DNA of 64,000 nucleotides from Thioclava sp. GXIMD2076 (GCF_037949795.1 NZ_CP149932.1:372001-436000); one strand, 5' to 3'; positions 1 through 8,878 are shown, counted from the stretch's first letter. Made by a program: numbers and translations. Notes: a model not told the origin generated them from the sequence alone.

Positions 1-1
1 G

Positions 2-403
2 CCCCAGAAACAGGTGCCCCCCCAGCAGATGAACCTGCGCCCCAACGAAACGCCCGAGTTACGCAGAATGATCAACAGCTATGCCGATCAATACGAGATC
101 CCGCGCGCGCTGATGCACCGTGTGGTCACCCGAGAAAGCTCCTACCGCCCCGAGGCGCGCAATGGCAGCTACTACGGCCTGATGCAGATCTCGCCCCAGA
201 CCGCAGGCGCTATGGGCTTCAGTGGCGCACCGCGCAACCTTCTGGATGCCGAAACCAATCTCAAATATGCGGGCAAATACCTCCGCGGCGCCTGGCTGCT
301 GTCGGATGGCTCGAGCGATAAGGCCGTCTCGCTTTATTCGCGCGGCTATTACTATGAGGCCAAGCGCCGCGGGATGCTGAAAGAGACCGGCCTGCGCAAC
401 TGA
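2..403 (+). CDS. Lytic transglycosylase, SLT domain (5' end outside window)
   Basis: Peptidoglycan-cleaving soluble lytic transglycosylase domain. The frame is open to the left edge, so the true start and any signal peptide lie outside; a GTG at 14 is only the first possible start inside the window. Visible SLT hallmarks, numbered from that GTG, are the catalytic Glu in RESSY (about residue 41), the GLMQI motif (about 55-59), the N-x2-Y-AG-KYL helix and a final LYSRGYYY motif. Only about 130 residues are visible. The family acts in the periplasm or on the outer membrane. The gene converges with the HIT gene and is followed by a perfect 10-bp hairpin. Domain assignment is firm; the subfamily cannot be told without the N-terminus. 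Confidence 0.88.
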   Translation, partial: PQKQVPPQQMNLRPNETPELRRMINSYADQYEIPRALMHRVVTRESSYRPEARNGSYYGLMQISPQTAGAMGFSGAPRNLLDAETNLKYAGKYLRGAWLLSDGSSDKAVSLYSRGYYYEAKRRGMLKETGLRN

Positions 404-450
404 GCCGGACCTTGTAACCGAGCCGACCTTATAGCCCCGCCCATGTCCCG

Positions 451-476
451 AAGGCACCGGCGCGAACCGGTGCCTT
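451..476. terminator. Bidirectional hairpin between convergent genes
   Basis: Perfect inverted repeat AAGGCACCGG / CCGGTGCCTT with a 6-nt loop (CGCGAA). It sits between the stops of the lytic transglycosylase and the HIT gene. The U-tract is short on both sides (TTGTTC on plus), as is common for terminators in this group. Confidence 0.7.
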
Positions 477-504
477 GTTCATTCAGGGATCACTCAGGCA
501 GGGA

Positions 505-870
505 TCATTCGGCCAGAAGCGGCCCCATCACCTTGCCCGCCAGGATATGCATGTGGAAATGCGGCACTTCCTGACAGCCATGCTCGCCCGCATTGGTTAT
601 CGCGCGGAAGCCCTTGTCCTCGACGCCCAGATCCTTGCAGATCTGCCCGCAGGCCCGCATGAAATCGAGGATCTCTGGGTCGGAGGCGTTCTGGCAGAAA
701 TCGTCGTAATTCACATAGGCCCCCTTGGGGATGACCAGCACATGGTCGGGTGCTTTGGGGGTAATGTCCTTGAAGGCCAGCGTGTAATCGGTTTCGAGCA
801 CGGTCGCGTTGGGAATATCGCCGCGCAGGATTTTGGCGAAGATATTCTCGCTATCGTAGGAATAGGACAA
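505..870 (-). CDS. HIT family protein (histidine triad nucleotide-binding, HINT type)
   Basis: Small nucleotide-binding hydrolase of 121 aa, the normal length for HINT proteins, which usually cleave purine nucleoside phosphoramidates. The triad is near the C-terminus as HFHMHIL (His about 104, 106, 108), preceded by a DHVLVIPK strand. The start is a TTG at 870, placed 6 nt after a strong GAGGAGG; no ATG fits as well. It lies 11 nt downstream of the glycosyltransferase stop and is probably cotranscribed with it. The family assignment is secure; the physiological substrate is unknown. Confidence 0.92.
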   Translation of the reverse strand: MSYSYDSENIFAKILRGDIPNATVLETDYTLAFKDITPKAPDHVLVIPKGAYVNYDDFCQNASDPEILDFMRACGQICKDLGVEDKGFRAITNAGEHGCQEVPHFHMHILAGKVMGPLLAE

Positions 871-881
871 GGGAAGCCTCC

Positions 882-2456
882 TCAGTCGGAAAACAGGTAG
901 TGGGTTGCCGCTATTTCGGCAGCGGTATCGGTATCGATCTTCAGGAATTGCGCAAGCGGTTCGGCATTACCCGCAAGACCCGATGCCTCGCGGATGCGCC
1001 AGAAATGCTCGAATTCCGCATCGCGGATCCGCTCGCTCTCGTAGCGCAGATCGTAGCGGATCGTCGGAAGGACACGCTCGTAGATCTGCGGCGGGCTGTC
1101 ATGGCCCGCCAGCCCGATCCGCTGCGCATGGCCCACCAGATAGTCGTCCGAGAACTCCGTCTGGATCTCGAGAATCCGCGTCTCGGATTTATCCGAGGTC
1201 AGATCGCGCAGAAGATCGAAATCCGACGGGTCGACACAGATCAGCAGCCGGTCACTGCGGTGATATTCCAAGAGCATCCGCAGCAGTGCCCGACGGTGAC
1301 GGTTGCGTTTTTCAAGCGTCTTCTCGATGCCCCCCAAAGGCGGCAGCTCCTCCTCCTCATTGAACAGATAGTTCACGCAAGGAAGGTCGCTACGCGTGCG
1401 GATCTGCTCGACGAGGCGCTTGGCCACATGCCATTTCTTGCATACCACCACATAGAGTGCGCGATCGCGGCCAAGGGTCGCCTCGGTCTCCCAGAAGCGC
1501 GGCGCGAACCGGTGTCCCTCGCGGCCCTTCTGCGTAAGGAAGCCGAACATGGCGCGGCCCTCATTGGAGATCGGAAACGCCATCCCCTCCTCGCCCCAGA
1601 GCGTGCCGAGCCGCGTTTTCAGCTCTTTCGCCTTCGGGCTAATCTTGCGGGCAAACAGGTAGTCCTGCGCCAGAAGCATGTCGTAATGGTCGTTATAGAA
1701 GGTCACCGGCATGCCGTAATCGGTGAACATCAGGAAGGTCAGTGTGCGCGAGCGGATCTCGCGCTCGGGAACCACATGGCGCACCACCGTCTGGAAGAAG
1801 GTCTCGTCGGGGATCCATGTCGTGGAGAAGAATTTCATCACCTCTGGGCGGTCCACGCAGAATTGCAGGACTTTCAGGATCGTATCGCGGCGCAGACACC
1901 ACCATTGCGAGCCGATCATCATCTCTACATCGGCAGGCACCTTGCGGGTGATCCCGAGCCGTTTCTGCCACTCGTAGCTCTTGTAGAACCACCATTTATG
2001 GGTGCGCTCGTTGAACCAGTGGCGGTAGATCAGCCGCTCTTCCTTGAAGCCGGTCTTGATCCAGTCCGAGTTGAAGAAATCGAAGCTCTCGATATAGTCG
2101 CATTGCTCGTCTGCAAGCCGCTGATGGGCATATTCGGCGGATTTGATCTGCATGCAGTCCCCCGAGAGCATGTAGAAATGCGTGGCCTCGGGAAACGCCT
2201 CCACTGCCGCCTTCACCGCCTCGAGGGTTGCCGCCACAAGGCTCCATTCGCCCCAGCCGCATTTGAGCCGCTTCTTGGCAAAGGTCACTTGCGGATTATC
2301 GGCCAGACCATCGGCAATTTTGACAAAATCGTTGGGATTCGCCCGTGCATCGAAGTGGATCGAGACACAATCGCCCGCCGCCGTTAACCGTGCCGCTTGA
2401 CGGATCACGGTTTCGGGGTCTTTGTGTGTCAGGAGGATAAAGGCAATCTGGACCAT
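882..2456 (-). CDS. Beta-1,6-N-acetylglucosaminyltransferase-like protein (GT14 / DUF5928 type)
   Basis: A 524-aa protein with an N-terminal GT14-like (core-2/I-branching) transferase fold: ILLTHKD at the N-terminus, SGDCMQIK at about residues 97-104, and WIPDETFF with the probable catalytic Glu. The C-terminal 220 residues are the extension found in Rhodobacterales homologues (DUF5928-like). There is no signal peptide or TM segment, so it is probably cytoplasmic and acts on a nucleotide-sugar donor. It is divergent from a sulfotransferase across 145 nt, and the HIT gene follows. Inference: modification of a cell-surface or exopolysaccharide glycan. The acceptor is unknown. Confidence 0.8.
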   Translation of the reverse strand: MVQIAFILLTHKDPETVIRQAARLTAAGDCVSIHFDARANPNDFVKIADGLADNPQVTFAKKRLKCGWGEWSLVAATLEAVKAAVEAFPEATHFYMLSGDCMQIKSAEYAHQRLADEQCDYIESFDFFNSDWIKTGFKEERLIYRHWFNERTHKWWFYKSYEWQKRLGITRKVPADVEMMIGSQWWCLRRDTILKVLQFCVDRPEVMKFFSTTWIPDETFFQTVVRHVVPEREIRSRTLTFLMFTDYGMPVTFYNDHYDMLLAQDYLFARKISPKAKELKTRLGTLWGEEGMAFPISNEGRAMFGFLTQKGREGHRFAPRFWETEATLGRDRALYVVVCKKWHVAKRLVEQIRTRSDLPCVNYLFNEEEELPPLGGIEKTLEKRNRHRRALLRMLLEYHRSDRLLICVDPSDFDLLRDLTSDKSETRILEIQTEFSDDYLVGHAQRIGLAGHDSPPQIYERVLPTIRYDLRYESERIRDAEFEHFWRIREASGLAGNAEPLAQFLKIDTDTAAEIAATHYLFSD

Positions 2457-2601
2457 GATTTCGGGCGTCGCTTATGTCGGTTACGCCACTATCGCCCCTC
2501 TTTGCGGCGAGTGACATTGAAAATATAAAGTTTGTTTGCTTTTTCAGACTAATCATTGCGTAAAGGTGACGATAAGCGCACCGGGTTAAAGGAGCAGACA
2601 G

Positions 2602-3420
2602 ATGGGGTTTCCCGGAACGTGGATGACGGAAAGCGAAAGCGTGGTCTATCGCGTGGTGCCCAAATGCGCCTGCTCGTCGATCGGCCAGATCATGTTCTAT
2701 TCCGATCACGGGCGGTTCTTCGATGGTGACATCCACGATTCGAAAGAAGGGCTGCACAAATGGTCGCAAGAGCATAGCCAGGGCCCGATCGAGCGGGTCG
2801 TCAAAGGCGGTCAGGCCTATTCCTTCACCTGTGTACGCAATCCCTATGGCCGGATCCTGTCATCCTTCTTCGACAAGATCGCCGGCATCCAGCGCAATGG
2901 CCGCCGCTACCGCGGCAATCTGGTGCCGCAGCTGATACAGAAATACGGGATCGATGTCGGCTCTCCGGAAGATAATTTCGACTTCGATCAGATCAAGAGC
3001 TTCCGCCGCTTCCTGCTGTTTGCGCGTGACACAATCCGCTGGCGGCGCCCGATGGAGCCCGACATCCACTGGTCGGCCATGTCCGGCCATATCTCGACTT
3101 TCATCGTCAACGGCGGCCGCTACAACAACATCTTCTTCACCGAGAAGTTCAACGAGGGCATGCAAAGCGTGCTCGACGATATCCAGACGCCGGTGAAAGT
3201 GGATCTTTCGGCGGTGCCGAAATTCAACGAATCCGAAGGCCACGGCCCCAAGCGCGCCCATCCGATCAGCGATTATTTCGATGATCTCTCGCGCCATCTG
3301 GTCTGGGAGATCTACAAGAAGGATTTCCAGCTCTTCAGATATGATTTTGACAATCCCGACAACAAGATGCCTCTGGGAGAGGTCGACCTCGATGAGGTCC
3401 ATGCCAAGCTCGGGCAATAA
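2602..3420 (+). CDS. Sulfotransferase family protein
   Basis: A 272-aa PAPS-dependent sulfotransferase-like protein (sulfotransferase family 2). The PAPS 5'-phosphosulfate loop is visible as VPKCACSSI at about residues 18-26, and the 3'-phosphate-binding element as RNPYGRILSSF at about 79-89. The start has AAAGGAG 7 nt upstream. It is encoded divergently from the GT14-type glycosyltransferase. A pairing of branching glycosyltransferase and sulfotransferase suggests sulfation of a surface polysaccharide (inference); no other polysaccharide genes are nearby. No signal peptide or TM helix is seen. Confidence 0.82.
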   Translation: MGFPGTWMTESESVVYRVVPKCACSSIGQIMFYSDHGRFFDGDIHDSKEGLHKWSQEHSQGPIERVVKGGQAYSFTCVRNPYGRILSSFFDKIAGIQRNGRRYRGNLVPQLIQKYGIDVGSPEDNFDFDQIKSFRRFLLFARDTIRWRRPMEPDIHWSAMSGHISTFIVNGGRYNNIFFTEKFNEGMQSVLDDIQTPVKVDLSAVPKFNESEGHGPKRAHPISDYFDDLSRHLVWEIYKKDFQLFRYDFDNPDNKMPLGEVDLDEVHAKLGQ

Positions 3421-3466
3421 TTTCTCGGGCTGGGGAACCCGCTTATGAAAGCTGCGTTGGCCGGAT

Positions 3467-4234
3467 ATGTCGCATGAAGCTCCCACCCTACCCGCCCGCC
3501 TCGCCGCCCGCCTGCCCGCCCCTGTCGGGCCATGGCTCGGGCGGCATCTGGATCGCATCGAGATCGGAGTGCTGCTCAGCCTGATCCTGATCGGAGGCGG
3601 CATCTGGGCCTTCGGCGCCATCGCCGCCGAGATGACCGAGGGCGACACCACCGCCTTCGATCGCGCAATCCTTCTGTGGTTCCGCAATGGCGATGATCTG
3701 GCAGTGCTCAACGGGCCTGCATGGATGGAAACCGTGGTGCGCGATATCACCGCGCTTGGCGGGGTCACGGTCCTCGGCGCGCTGACCGTCTTCACCGCGG
3801 GCTATTTGCTGATGGAAGGCTATCGGCGTCAGGTCTGGGTGCTGCTGGCCGCCGTCATCGGCGGGCAGGTCGTCTCCAATATCACCAAGATGCTGTTTGA
3901 CCGGACCCGCCCCGACCTGGTGCCGCACGGGACCGATGTCACCTCGGCCTCTTTCCCGTCGGGCCACTCGATGATGGCCACGATCACGTGGCTCACCCTT
4001 GCGGTGATGCTGGCGCGCCTACAGGCCCGCCGTCGGACACGGGCCTATCTGATTTCGGTAGCGGTGCTCATTGCGGTCAGCGTCGGCATCAGCCGCGTTG
4101 CCCTGGGCGTGCACTGGCCGACCGATGTGCTGGCGGGATGGTCCATCGGGGCTGCATGGGCGTTGGCGTGCATGCTGATCGCCGATTGGCTCTTCCCCAC
4201 GCGACCCAAACCCGACATTCCCCCGCAGGACTAA
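3467..4234 (+). CDS. PAP2 family membrane phosphatase
   Basis: A 255-aa integral membrane protein with the three PAP2/acid-phosphatase signatures: K-x-L-F-D-R-T-R-P (141-149), PSGHS (164-168, His 167) and SR-x5-H-x3-D (209-220). About six TM helices are expected, the first at residues 32-52. PAP2 enzymes dephosphorylate phosphatidate, undecaprenyl pyrophosphate or similar lipid phosphates at the periplasmic face. The ribosome binding site is weak. The gene stands alone, with the adenosine kinase/nth pair converging on it. The substrate cannot be inferred from sequence. Confidence 0.88.
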   Translation: MSHEAPTLPARLAARLPAPVGPWLGRHLDRIEIGVLLSLILIGGGIWAFGAIAAEMTEGDTTAFDRAILLWFRNGDDLAVLNGPAWMETVVRDITALGGVTVLGALTVFTAGYLLMEGYRRQVWVLLAAVIGGQVVSNITKMLFDRTRPDLVPHGTDVTSASFPSGHSMMATITWLTLAVMLARLQARRRTRAYLISVAVLIAVSVGISRVALGVHWPTDVLAGWSIGAAWALACMLIADWLFPTRPKPDIPPQD

Positions 4235-4325
4235 CCAACTACGCGCGGCAGCGGAGCCGCGTGAGCGGCGCCCTCGGGCGCCCGAGGAAGGCTCCCCCCT
4301 CGGACACTCGCCCCGATGATATCGC

Positions 4326-5309
4326 TCAGATACCGGCTGCGGCAAAGAGCTCTTTCACATCCACTTCCGGCCGTGCACCGTAATGGGTGATCACCTCGCC
4401 CGCCGCCACACACCCCATCCGGCCGGCCTCCTCGAGCGACGCGCCCGTGGCGATACCATACAGGAACCCTGCCGCGAACTGGTCACCCGCGCCTGTCGCA
4501 TCGACCGGCGTCACCGCTTTTACCGGCACTTCCACTGTCTCGTTGCCACGACGGATCACCACACCGGCCCCGCCGCGGGTGCAGACCACCAGCGCGCATT
4601 CCTGCGCGGCCTGCTCCAGCGCCGATGCCAGATCAGTCTCGTAGAGGGCTTCCCACTCATGCTCGTTGCCGATCACGAAATCCATCTCGTCGCGCACAAG
4701 GCGCCGGAAATCCTCGCGGTGACGGTTCACGCAGAAGGGGTCCGACAGCGCGATCCCTGCCTGCCCGCCCGTCCGGCGCGTTGCTTGCGCCGCCTTCAGG
4801 AACGCGGCCTTGCCCTTATCCTTGTCGAACAGATACCCCTCGAGGAACAGGTAGCGCGTGTTCTCGACGACGTCCAAGGGGACATCCTCGGCCGACAGCT
4901 CCGAGGAAATCCCGAGATAGGTATTCATCGAACGCTCGCCATCCGGCGTCACAAAGATCATCGAGCGCGAGCTGGGCAGTTCGCCCGCCTTCACCGGCGG
5001 ATTGGGGAAATCGGTGCCCTCGGCCTTCAGTGCCGCCTCGTAGAACCGGCCCAGACCGTCATCACGCACCCGCCCGATAAAGGCCGATTTCAGCCCCAGA
5101 TTACCGATGCCCGCAATCGTATTGCCCACCGAGCCGCCCGGGATCTGGTTGCGCTCGTCCATCGCGCCATAAAGCAGCTCCGCGCGATCGGTCTCGATCA
5201 GCTGCATGATCCCCTTCTCGATCGCCATATTGTCGAGAAACGCATCCTCGCAGCGGCTGATCACATCGACAATCGCATTGCCGATACCCACGACATCATA
5301 TTTGCTCAT
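4326..5309 (-). CDS. Adenosine kinase (PfkB family)
   Basis: A 327-aa PfkB/ribokinase-fold sugar kinase closest to bacterial adenosine kinases, which make AMP from adenosine. The N-terminal GIGNAIVDV substrate-lid strand is present, and the C-terminal DATGAGDQFAAGF motif carries the catalytic Asp (about 276) and anion hole. The start MSKYDVVG is chosen because AGGAG lies 9 nt upstream and its ATG overlaps the nth stop as ATGA, giving translational coupling. Specificity for adenosine rather than another sugar or nucleoside is a family-level call. Confidence 0.88.
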   Translation of the reverse strand: MSKYDVVGIGNAIVDVISRCEDAFLDNMAIEKGIMQLIETDRAELLYGAMDERNQIPGGSVGNTIAGIGNLGLKSAFIGRVRDDGLGRFYEAALKAEGTDFPNPPVKAGELPSSRSMIFVTPDGERSMNTYLGISSELSAEDVPLDVVENTRYLFLEGYLFDKDKGKAAFLKAAQATRRTGGQAGIALSDPFCVNRHREDFRRLVRDEMDFVIGNEHEWEALYETDLASALEQAAQECALVVCTRGGAGVVIRRGNETVEVPVKAVTPVDATGAGDQFAAGFLYGIATGASLEEAGRMGCVAAGEVITHYGARPEVDVKELFAAAGI

Positions 5310-5962
5310 AAGGTTTTCTCCTCGAACTGGCACAGGTCGCGTATCAGACAGGCACCACATTTCGGTTTACGCGCGACACAGATATAGCGTCCGTGAAGGA
5401 TCAGCCAGTGATGCGCATGATGTTGATATTGCACGGGGACGTTATCCTCGATGGCGCGTTCGACCGCGTCCACGTCTTTGCCGGGGCAGATGCCCGAGCG
5501 GTTTCCGATGCGGAAAATATGCGTATCAACCGCCTGCGCGGGATAATGGAACCACATATTCAGCACCACATTCGCCGTCTTGCGCCCCACGCCGGGCAGC
5601 GATTGCAGCGCCGCCCGCGACGATGGCACCTCCCCGCCATATTCCTCGACCAGAATTCTGGCCGTCTTGATGACATTCTTGGCCTTCTGGCGGAACAGAC
5701 CGATGGTCTTGATATGCTCGGTCAGCCCCTCCTCGCCCAGATCCAGCATCTTCTGCGGCGTATCGGCGATCGGGAAGAGGTGCCTTGTGGCCTTGTTCAC
5801 CCCCGCATCCGTCGCCTGCGCCGAGAGCGCGACCGCCACCAGAAGCGTATAGGCATTCACATGGTCCAGCTCGCCCTTGGGCTCGGCCTCGGAAGCCTGG
5901 AAACGTGCGAAAACCTCGCACATTTCGTTATATCCAAACTGTTTGACGCTTTGTTTGCTCAT
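5306..5962 (-). CDS. nth: Endonuclease III
   Basis: Bifunctional DNA glycosylase/AP lyase removing oxidised pyrimidines; 218 aa. The helix-hairpin-helix LPGVGRKTANVV contains catalytic Lys 128, and VDTHIFRI contains Asp 146. A C-terminal [4Fe-4S] loop is complete as C-x6-C-x2-C-x5-C (Cys 195, 202, 205, 211). The start is MSKQSVKQF; 26 further in-frame codons upstream look unconserved and carry no SD. The stop overlaps the adenosine kinase start by 4 nt, an unexpected functional pairing that I take to be co-transcription only. Confidence 0.95.
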   Translation of the reverse strand: MSKQSVKQFGYNEMCEVFARFQASEAEPKGELDHVNAYTLLVAVALSAQATDAGVNKATRHLFPIADTPQKMLDLGEEGLTEHIKTIGLFRQKAKNVIKTARILVEEYGGEVPSSRAALQSLPGVGRKTANVVLNMWFHYPAQAVDTHIFRIGNRSGICPGKDVDAVERAIEDNVPVQYQHHAHHWLILHGRYICVARKPKCGACLIRDLCQFEEKTL

Positions 5963-6136
5963 GGTCCAGCTATGCCCAGATGAGCTCTCCATCGCAAGCC
6001 CATTCAGCGCTGTCTTCTTTCTAGTCAAACCCGGGAGCAACTCACGAAATCATCATTAACGTCATTTCCGTTAAGCAGATGTTATCCATCCTCGAAGCAG
6101 ATTGAGGATGCGGGGCACAAATACGAGGAGGTGCAG

Positions 6137-7066
6137 ATGGATATGGGCTATCCGATCTCGGCAATCATACGGGATCGCGACGAACAGGTCTGGACATTGC
6201 GGAGCGATTTTCAGCCGGAAAACATGCTGGAGATCCTGTTCGAGGGTGAGATCGCGGTGCTGCGCGACCCTGATGGTCAAGCGCTGGCCCGTGGTTATCT
6301 GACCGCCGATATCCCCGTTCTGCTCGAATCGACCTCGGGGACATTGCGCCTTGACCGGATCGAAATCGACGGACAGCTCTGTCTCTATATCCCCTCCGAC
6401 GTGATGACACCCGGCATCCCCTACCGGGAGGCTTCCCAAAGCTCGAGCGGTGCGCGCGCCGCCTCGCCCGAAGAAATCTCAAACATGCCCTGCCTCGCGG
6501 GCGGCACATTGATTGCCACCGATGAAGGCCCCCAGCCCATCGACTGGCTGCGCCCCGGTGACCGTGTGCTGACCCGCGATAATGGCTACCAGCCGCTTCT
6601 CTGGCTTGGTCATCACACCATGCCGCGCCGTGCGCCATTGGCCACGCAGCTGATGTCCGTCTCCGCCGAACTGCTCGGCCCAAACCTGCCCGAGCGCGAG
6701 CTGGTGATGAGCCCGCGCACCGGTGTCCTGCTGGCGGGACCCGAACTGGAACTGTGGTTTGCAGAGGCCGAGATGCTGGCACAGGCCGATCATCTGGCGC
6801 CCCATAGCCCGCGCCTCGAAGGCCGCCGCATGGTCTATTCGCTCCTCTTTACCGCGCCCGAGCTGGTTCTGGCCGAGGGGATGTGGGTTGCGACCGTTCA
6901 GGCAGATTCCCCCTATATGTCGCTGATGCCGCCGCGCGTGCGCACCAGCCTTGCGCCGCAGCTGGCGCAATATCATGACCTGTCGGCCCGCGTCTGGCTC
7001 GCCGATTGGGAGGCAGAGATGTTCTGCAAGGACCGCCGCGCCCGTCAGGACCGGATCGCTGCCTGA
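6137..7066 (+). CDS. Hint_2 (hedgehog/intein-like) domain protein
   Basis: A 309-aa protein. The C-terminal two thirds is a Hint domain of the type abundant in Rhodobacterales: it starts with Cys in MPCLAGGTLIATDEG (about 119 onward), followed by WLRPGDRVLTRDNGYQPLLWLG and a block of Hint beta strands ending near residue 265. The N-terminal 115 residues form a beta-rich region without a recognised domain. No signal peptide or RTX repeats. ATG 6137 is preferred over the upstream GTG (6131) because GAGGAGG (6125-6131) sits 5 nt before it. Hint domains self-cleave at the first Cys in inteins and hedgehog; whether this family does so is unknown. A paralogue lies at 50002-51054. Confidence 0.8.
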   Translation: MDMGYPISAIIRDRDEQVWTLRSDFQPENMLEILFEGEIAVLRDPDGQALARGYLTADIPVLLESTSGTLRLDRIEIDGQLCLYIPSDVMTPGIPYREASQSSSGARAASPEEISNMPCLAGGTLIATDEGPQPIDWLRPGDRVLTRDNGYQPLLWLGHHTMPRRAPLATQLMSVSAELLGPNLPERELVMSPRTGVLLAGPELELWFAEAEMLAQADHLAPHSPRLEGRRMVYSLLFTAPELVLAEGMWVATVQADSPYMSLMPPRVRTSLAPQLAQYHDLSARVWLADWEAEMFCKDRRARQDRIAA

Positions 7067-7141
7067 ATTTCACACAGGTTTCGGGTCGTGCTCCGGCGCG
7101 GCCCGATTTAATCTGGGCCAAACCGCAAAAGGCCCTACCCC

Positions 7142-7993
7142 ATGGAAGACCGCTATCATTACCGCCTGATCGCGCGCGCCATCGCCGAGATCGATGCCGC
7201 CCATGCCGAGGGGCTGACACCCTCGCTGGCCGATCTGGCGCAGCGTCTGAACCTGAGCGAGGCGCATTTCCAGAAATGCTTCACCGCATGGGCCGGTGTC
7301 TCTCCCAAGCGCTACATGCAATACCTCAAGCTGGATCTGGCCAAAGATCTCCTGCGCAAACGGCATCCGCTGATCGCCGTGGCAGCCGCTACGGGGCTCT
7401 CCGGCTCTGCCCGCCTGCATGATCTGATCCTGCGCTGGGAGGCCATGACCCCCGGCGAATTCGCGCGGGAAGGCGCAGGGCTGACCATCCAATGGGGCCG
7501 GTTCGAGACCCCCTATGGCCCTGTAATCGCTATGGGGACGGGGCGTGGCATCTGCGGCATGGCCTTTACCGAAGAGATGGGAGAGGCGTTGGCCTTTGCC
7601 GATCTGGCAAAACGCTGGCCTGCCGCGCAGTTCCGCGAGGACCCTGCCGCACTCGGCAATTGGGTCGCGGCAGCTTTCGCCCAGCGGGGAGACGTCTCAC
7701 TGACCCTCACAGGCGGCGCGTTCCAGATCAAGGTCTGGGAGGCGCTGCTGCAGATCCCCGAAGGCGCCGTCTCCACCTATCAGGACATTGCCACGGCCAT
7801 CGGCTCGCCCAAGGCCACCCGCGCGGTCGGCACCGCCATCGGCAAGAACCCGATTGCCGCGCTGATTCCCTGCCATCGTGCGCTTCGCAAATCGGGGGGG
7901 CTGGGCGGCTATCACTGGGGATTGACCACGAAACGTGTGCTTCTGGCGCGCGAAGCGGCCCGTTCGGAGGCCGAGCGTTCGCCTATGCTGTAG
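7142..7993 (+). CDS. AraC-type HTH fused to methylated-DNA-cysteine methyltransferase (Ada-like, short)
   Basis: A 283-aa fusion. Residues about 8-110 are an AraC-type double HTH (LADLAQRLNLSEAHFQKCF, then SPKRYMQYLKLDLA). Residues about 115-275 are an O6-alkylguanine-DNA methyltransferase with the acceptor Cys 244 in IPCHRAL, plus the YQDIA and RAVGTAIGKNP motifs. The N-terminal methylphosphotriester-sensing domain of E. coli Ada, with its four zinc Cys, is missing. It probably repairs O6-methylguanine; whether it still activates transcription is open. The SD is weak. It is a single gene. Confidence 0.9.
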   Translation: MEDRYHYRLIARAIAEIDAAHAEGLTPSLADLAQRLNLSEAHFQKCFTAWAGVSPKRYMQYLKLDLAKDLLRKRHPLIAVAAATGLSGSARLHDLILRWEAMTPGEFAREGAGLTIQWGRFETPYGPVIAMGTGRGICGMAFTEEMGEALAFADLAKRWPAAQFREDPAALGNWVAAAFAQRGDVSLTLTGGAFQIKVWEALLQIPEGAVSTYQDIATAIGSPKATRAVGTAIGKNPIAALIPCHRALRKSGGLGGYHWGLTTKRVLLAREAARSEAERSPML

Positions 7994-8140
7994 CGCTGGA
8001 TCGCGGCGGATAACATTTGGCGGAAGCCTTCGGCAAAATGCCGCCCAGCCATTGAAGCCTGATGGAACTTCCCCTTCTCTCGGACGTAATATCCACCGGA
8101 CGCCCGAGAATACGGGCGCATGAACAAAGGCTGGAACGAG

Positions 8141-8800
8141 ATGAACAAGAAGATTTCCCTTGGTGTGGCAGGTGTCGCCTTGCTTGCAATGGCAGGCTGT
8201 GTGACCACCCCCGCCGACCCGAACGACCCCTATCAGAACACCCGTGGCGGCGCGATTGCCGGCGCTCTTCTGGGCGGTGCCGCAGGCGCCATGTCCGGTG
8301 GTGACGAGCGTCTGACCAAAGCTGCAGCCGGTGCCGCCGTGGGCGGCCTGATCGGTGGCGCCATCGGCAACCAGATGGACAAGCAGGCGCAAGAGCTTCG
8401 CCGCGATCTCGACGCACAGGGCACCTCGGTCGTCAACAACGGTAACAACCTTGTCGTGACCATGCCGCAGGATATCCTGTTCGATACCGACAGCTCGGCC
8501 GTCCGCCCGAGCCTGCGTAACGACCTCTACACGCTGGCCGGTAGCCTCAACCGCTACCCGAACTCCACGCTGCAGGTCGTCGGCAACACCGATAACACCG
8601 GCGAAGCTGCTTATAACCAGCGCCTCTCGGAAGCCCGCGCCGATGCCGTCACCGGCGTATTGGTGCAGGCCGGTGTGCCCGCCTCGCGCATCCAGTCCTA
8701 TGGTCGCGGCGAAGAGAACCCGATCGCGTCGAACCTGACCGCGGAAGGCCGCGCCAAGAACCGCCGCGTCGAGTTCATCATCACGCCGACGAACAACTGA
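8141..8800 (+). CDS. OmpA family lipoprotein with glycine-zipper segment
   Basis: A 219-aa outer-membrane lipoprotein. Signal peptide and lipobox LLAMAGC place the lipidated Cys at residue 20. A glycine-zipper segment (GGAIAGALLGG ... GGLIGGAIGNQMD, about 37-85) is followed by a C-terminal OmpA peptidoglycan-binding domain with ILFDTDSSAVRPS and NTGEAAYNQRLSEARA. Family role: noncovalent anchoring of the outer membrane to peptidoglycan. The start at 8141 is chosen because it begins a standard signal peptide (MNKKISLG); an ATG at 8120 would add 7 residues and abuts a hairpin (CGCCCG/CGGGCG, 8101-8118). A terminator follows. Confidence 0.92.
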   Translation: MNKKISLGVAGVALLAMAGCVTTPADPNDPYQNTRGGAIAGALLGGAAGAMSGGDERLTKAAAGAAVGGLIGGAIGNQMDKQAQELRRDLDAQGTSVVNNGNNLVVTMPQDILFDTDSSAVRPSLRNDLYTLAGSLNRYPNSTLQVVGNTDNTGEAAYNQRLSEARADAVTGVLVQAGVPASRIQSYGRGEENPIASNLTAEGRAKNRRVEFIITPTNN

Positions 8801-8824
8801 GTTTTTCCATTACCGATTTGGGAG

Positions 8825-8852
8825 GGGCCGGCATCTGCTGGCCCTTTCTTTT
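8825..8852 (+). terminator. Rho-independent terminator after the OmpA lipoprotein
   Basis: Stem GGGCCGGC / GCTGGCCC with an ATCT loop and the tail TTTCTTTT, 25 nt after the stop. This is a typical intrinsic terminator on the plus strand. Confidence 0.85.
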
Positions 8853-8878
8853 GACCAGATCCCATGGCATCGGATAGA

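Noticed and set aside
4268..4285. GGCGCC-rich palindrome between the PAP2 and adenosine kinase genes as a terminator
   Set aside because: It has no T-tract on either strand and is a plain GC-rich palindrome; not counted as a terminator.
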